This document shows positions 61,718-64,000 of a stretch of DNA of 64,000 nt, in pieces; the stretch's first letter is position 1; the number at the start of each line of letters is the position of its first letter. The translations under genes and the position numbers were made by a program. Source of the DNA: UBA2377 sp964429385 (GTDB taxonomy: Bacteria > Verrucomicrobiota > Verrucomicrobiia > Opitutales > Opitutaceae); assembly GCA_964429385.1 (NCBI GenBank), contig CAYSBR010000001.1, forward strand, positions 62,001 to 126,000, given 5' to 3'. Below the pieces are notes generated by a model. It worked only from the letters and a program-made list of their open reading frames with translations, ran no database searches and was not told the origin of the DNA.

Positions 61718-62713
61718 TCAGCGTTGCGCCGGGACAAAAACGTAATCGAAGCCGTAGGCGCCATAGAGCCCGCCCTCCTGCCAGGTGGCGCCCAGATCAT
61801 CGGAAAAGAACGAACCTTCCTCAAAGGTGGACACCCACAGGCGGCCTTTCACGTCGGGGTCAAAGGCCAGCACGAAAACATGCTTCACCGGCAGACCGGC
61901 GGTGCGATCCGCCCAGGTCTCGCCGCCATCGGTGGAAAGACGCACCCCCGTATCCCAGCCGCCGATGGCCATCACCGCCGCGTCGCGCGGGTTGAGCGCC
62001 ACGGCATAGAGATTGGCGGTGGCGGAACCGGCATCGGCCTGCTTCCAGGTGTTGCCGCCATCGCGGGACAGCCAAGCACCGCGATGCTGCGCGCCAGCCA
62101 GCAGCAGTTGCGCATCCGCTCCGCTTTGGGCAATCCGCAGGATGGTCGTGTCCGGTGAAGAGGCGACCCGGCGCCACGAACGCGCCGCATCATTGGAAAC
62201 ATAGATGCCGTCCTCCGCCCCGATCAGCACACGTCCGGACCGGGTACGGTCCGCCACCACCGTCTGCGTATAGAGTTTGGCCAGTCCCTGCTGGGCAAGT
62301 TGCCAGGTGGCCCCGGCGTCAGCCGAGCGGAGCGGCCCCCACTGCGTGGCCGCGTAAACCTGGCGCAGGTTCAGCGGATCAAAGACGATGGACCGCACGT
62401 CGGCCACTTCCCAACCCGTGACCTTGCGCCAGTGCGCGCCGCCATCGGTGCTGCGCACAATCCCGTCGGCACTGGCGATGAGCAGGTGGTCGGGTTTGCC
62501 GGGCTCGGCCGTGATGCTGCCGATCCCGAGGATGCGCGGGCCGAAATGCGTCCATTCGCCGGACGCCTGCCGGTAATAGACGCCGGAATCCGTCGGCACC
62601 GAGGAATTCTGCTGCGCCTTGGTCATGGCCACGGCCGCGTAAAAGCGCGCCGGCTCGGTGGCGCACCCCGTCACGGCAAGCAGGGAAAAAACAGCAAACA
62701 AGCGCGGGATCAT
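61718..62713 (-). CDS. BNR/sortilin-like propeller lipoprotein, copy B
   Basis: 331 residues with a lipobox (LLAVTGC, Cys17). Asp-box repeats recur: RSTDGGAHWRKV, RSADAGATWQLA, SNDAARSWRRV, SRDGGNTWKQA, STDGGETWADR, SDDLGATWQEG, with the same spacing as copy A at 54964-55974. It overlaps the end of toroid copy B by 4 bases. Copy A is secreted without a lipid anchor, so the two may work at different places in the envelope. No catalytic motif was recognised. Confidence 0.86.
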   Translation of the reverse strand: MIPRLFAVFSLLAVTGCATEPARFYAAVAMTKAQQNSSVPTDSGVYYRQASGEWTHFGPRILGIGSITAEPGKPDHLLIASADGIVRSTDGGAHWRKVTGWEVADVRSIVFDPLNLRQVYAATQWGPLRSADAGATWQLAQQGLAKLYTQTVVADRTRSGRVLIGAEDGIYVSNDAARSWRRVASSPDTTILRIAQSGADAQLLLAGAQHRGAWLSRDGGNTWKQADAGSATANLYAVALNPRDAAVMAIGGWDTGVRLSTDGGETWADRTAGLPVKHVFVLAFDPDVKGRLWVSTFEEGSFFSDDLGATWQEGGLYGAYGFDYVFVPAQR

Positions 62714-64000
62714 GGCTGGTCGAAGGAATGCGTGAGAGTGTTATGTTCGAGATCGAGAAGGTAGCGCTCGGCCCCATGGCGGATTTCCAGCCGCTGGCTG
62801 CCGCGAGCCGCCGACCCGAACGGACTTTCGAAGAGCGGCCACCCGGTGTAATCGAGCGGCTCACCGTTGACCGACGGGGTTGCCCCATACTGCGCCCGCA
62901 ACACGCTGCCATCGAGCGCCGTGAAGGTCACCTCGGCCTTCCCTTGAGTGGAAAAGGTCAAAGGCAGGGCGCGCACGGCTTTCTGAAATTCCTCGTAGGA
63001 GGCAAAATTGCGCACCGGCGCCACCTGCACGACATAACCATTGTGAGGAGCGGCGCTGACGTAACAGCGATGCCCCGTCCCCCACTCCCGGAAGCCCGTG
63101 CTGATCCAGCCCCCGGCGCCACCGCCCAGAAGGCCCGTCCAGTCGTTGGGCTTCCACTCACCCGGCACAAGCGGACGGCAGGCAAAATACACCGGCCCGC
63201 CCCGGGCGAAGATCCACCCCGATTCATCCTCGACCAGATCTTCCGTATCGCGGGAGAAGAGCAGCGTGATGTGCGGGAAACGGGTGTCCTCCGGAATATC
63301 GTAAAGCCCGATGAGCGCAGGACCGTGTTGGAAGACCTGCTCATGCGGCGAACCGCTCGCGAGCTTGTCGGGTGAATCGTAGTCGATCTTCGAACGCGCG
63401 ATCAGATCGGTCACAGTGTCCCAATCCGGCCCGAAATACATCGTGCCCTCGAACGGGGAGGAATAGGGGTGCACCGCAAAAAAGGTATTGGAAGCGTTCA
63501 GCGGCTCGTCCACGCGCCAGCGCAGATTCCAGGTCTGCTGCTGGATCGGCTGGAGCAGCCCGCCTTGGGAGGAGCCCAGCACGAAATCCCGATCCACGTA
63601 GCTGTATTTGTAAACCGGCAGGGTGCGCTTGTCGCCGACCGTGATGGAATCCTCCCCGGCGTTGCGCATCCGCCAGCGCGTGCGCTTGAACTCCCGGTTG
63701 ACGTAGGGGCGGGCCGCCTCATCCCGGGCGATGCGCTCCAGAATCGGCGGCGGAGTGTAGCCGCTCAGGGCCAGGAGGAGGGACTGGCCGTTTTGCTGGT
63801 ATTCCCCCAGCCCGAAAAGCATCCAGCCCAGGGCCGAGGCCGTCACCCGCGCCGGCTGCAGCAGCTGCCGCGGATATACGCGGCTGTGCGCCCCGGCATA
63901 CTGGCCGTTGAGCTGCTCCACCACGTAATCAAAGAAAATGTAATCGAGCATCATGCGCGCCTTCTGCCGGAAGGCCGGATCCTCCGCCCAGCCGGCCAGC
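62710..64000 (-). CDS. Predicted alpha/alpha-toroid protein, copy B (cut by window edge)
   Basis: The C-terminal 430 codons; the frame stays open to the window edge. Near the edge it reads LAGWAEDPAFRQKARMMLDY, matching LASWAEDPAMKQRGRMMLDW in copy A at 53061-54944. The C-terminal beta-rich half also aligns (SGWIFARGGPVYFACRPLVPGEW, ALPLTFSTQGKAEVTFTALDG). Signal peptide and start lie outside the window. It is translationally coupled to BNR copy B. Confidence 0.82.
   Translation of the reverse strand, partial: LAGWAEDPAFRQKARMMLDYIFFDYVVEQLNGQYAGAHSRVYPRQLLQPARVTASALGWMLFGLGEYQQNGQSLLLALSGYTPPPILERIARDEAARPYVNREFKRTRWRMRNAGEDSITVGDKRTLPVYKYSYVDRDFVLGSSQGGLLQPIQQQTWNLRWRVDEPLNASNTFFAVHPYSSPFEGTMYFGPDWDTVTDLIARSKIDYDSPDKLASGSPHEQVFQHGPALIGLYDIPEDTRFPHITLLFSRDTEDLVEDESGWIFARGGPVYFACRPLVPGEWKPNDWTGLLGGGAGGWISTGFREWGTGHRCYVSAAPHNGYVVQVAPVRNFASYEEFQKAVRALPLTFSTQGKAEVTFTALDGSVLRAQYGATPSVNGEPLDYTGWPLFESPFGSAARGSQRLEIRHGAERYLLDLEHNTLTHSFDQP

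Overview
The window is high-GC bacterial chromosome with dense genes, GTG starts and many 4-bp stop/start overlaps. The gene content points to a verrucomicrobium, most likely of the Opitutaceae: a large TonB-dependent receptor with a long leader, PPi-type phosphofructokinase, an oligosaccharide-degradation gene set, AraC/PhyH pairs, Gfo/Idh/MocA dehydrogenases, a GxxExxY-type small protein, and dispersed intergenic repeats built on words such as TTCGTG and CACAGATGGGCAC. This taxonomic call is inference; no rRNA or tRNA gene was recognised.

Layout. 1-12.1 kb is mostly housekeeping: the N-terminal part of a TonB receptor (minus strand, cut by the left edge), an SRAP/YedK DNA-protein crosslink protein, an ABC exporter trio, an LptF/LptG-like permease, holA, ppnP, purB, a PPi-type phosphofructokinase with a strong terminator, and ddl. 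12.2-22.1 kb carries a PhyH dioxygenase with a divergent AraC regulator, cstA, a DUF2254 membrane protein with a probable frameshift, a YitT-family protein, a sugar dehydrogenase and a 775-residue protein of unknown function.

22.3-31.3 kb is a defence-like island: an XRE regulator divergent from a PLD-nuclease/SF2-helicase fusion and a type ISP-like methyltransferase/specificity protein, then a cytosolic Clp-fold serine proteinase with a small acidic partner, then vapBC. The intergenic region of the XRE/helicase pair holds two direct repeats that look like operators, and the specificity region of the methyltransferase is visibly AT-richer than its flanks. 31.3-43.2 kb has a cardiolipin-synthase-like protein, a second AraC/PhyH pair followed by a double ferritin-like protein, an SSS symporter with an extra exported N-terminal domain, a second dehydrogenase, an ABC exporter and a mutarotase-fold protein.

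43.2-64.0 kb is almost entirely a minus-strand glycan locus: GH36, two tandem GH43, an exported S51-like peptidase, an M28 peptidase, GH127, GH51, a predicted alpha/alpha-toroid protein, a BNR/sortilin-like propeller, an exported PLP enzyme facing an exported RidA, DUF6807, GH78, a GxxExxY gene flanked by inverted repeats, and a second copy of the propeller and toroid genes. The combination of alpha-galactosidase, beta- and alpha-L-arabinofuranosidases and two peptidases is what would be needed to strip and digest arabinosylated, galactosylated plant wall glycoproteins such as extensins; this is an inference and the most interesting hypothesis in the window.
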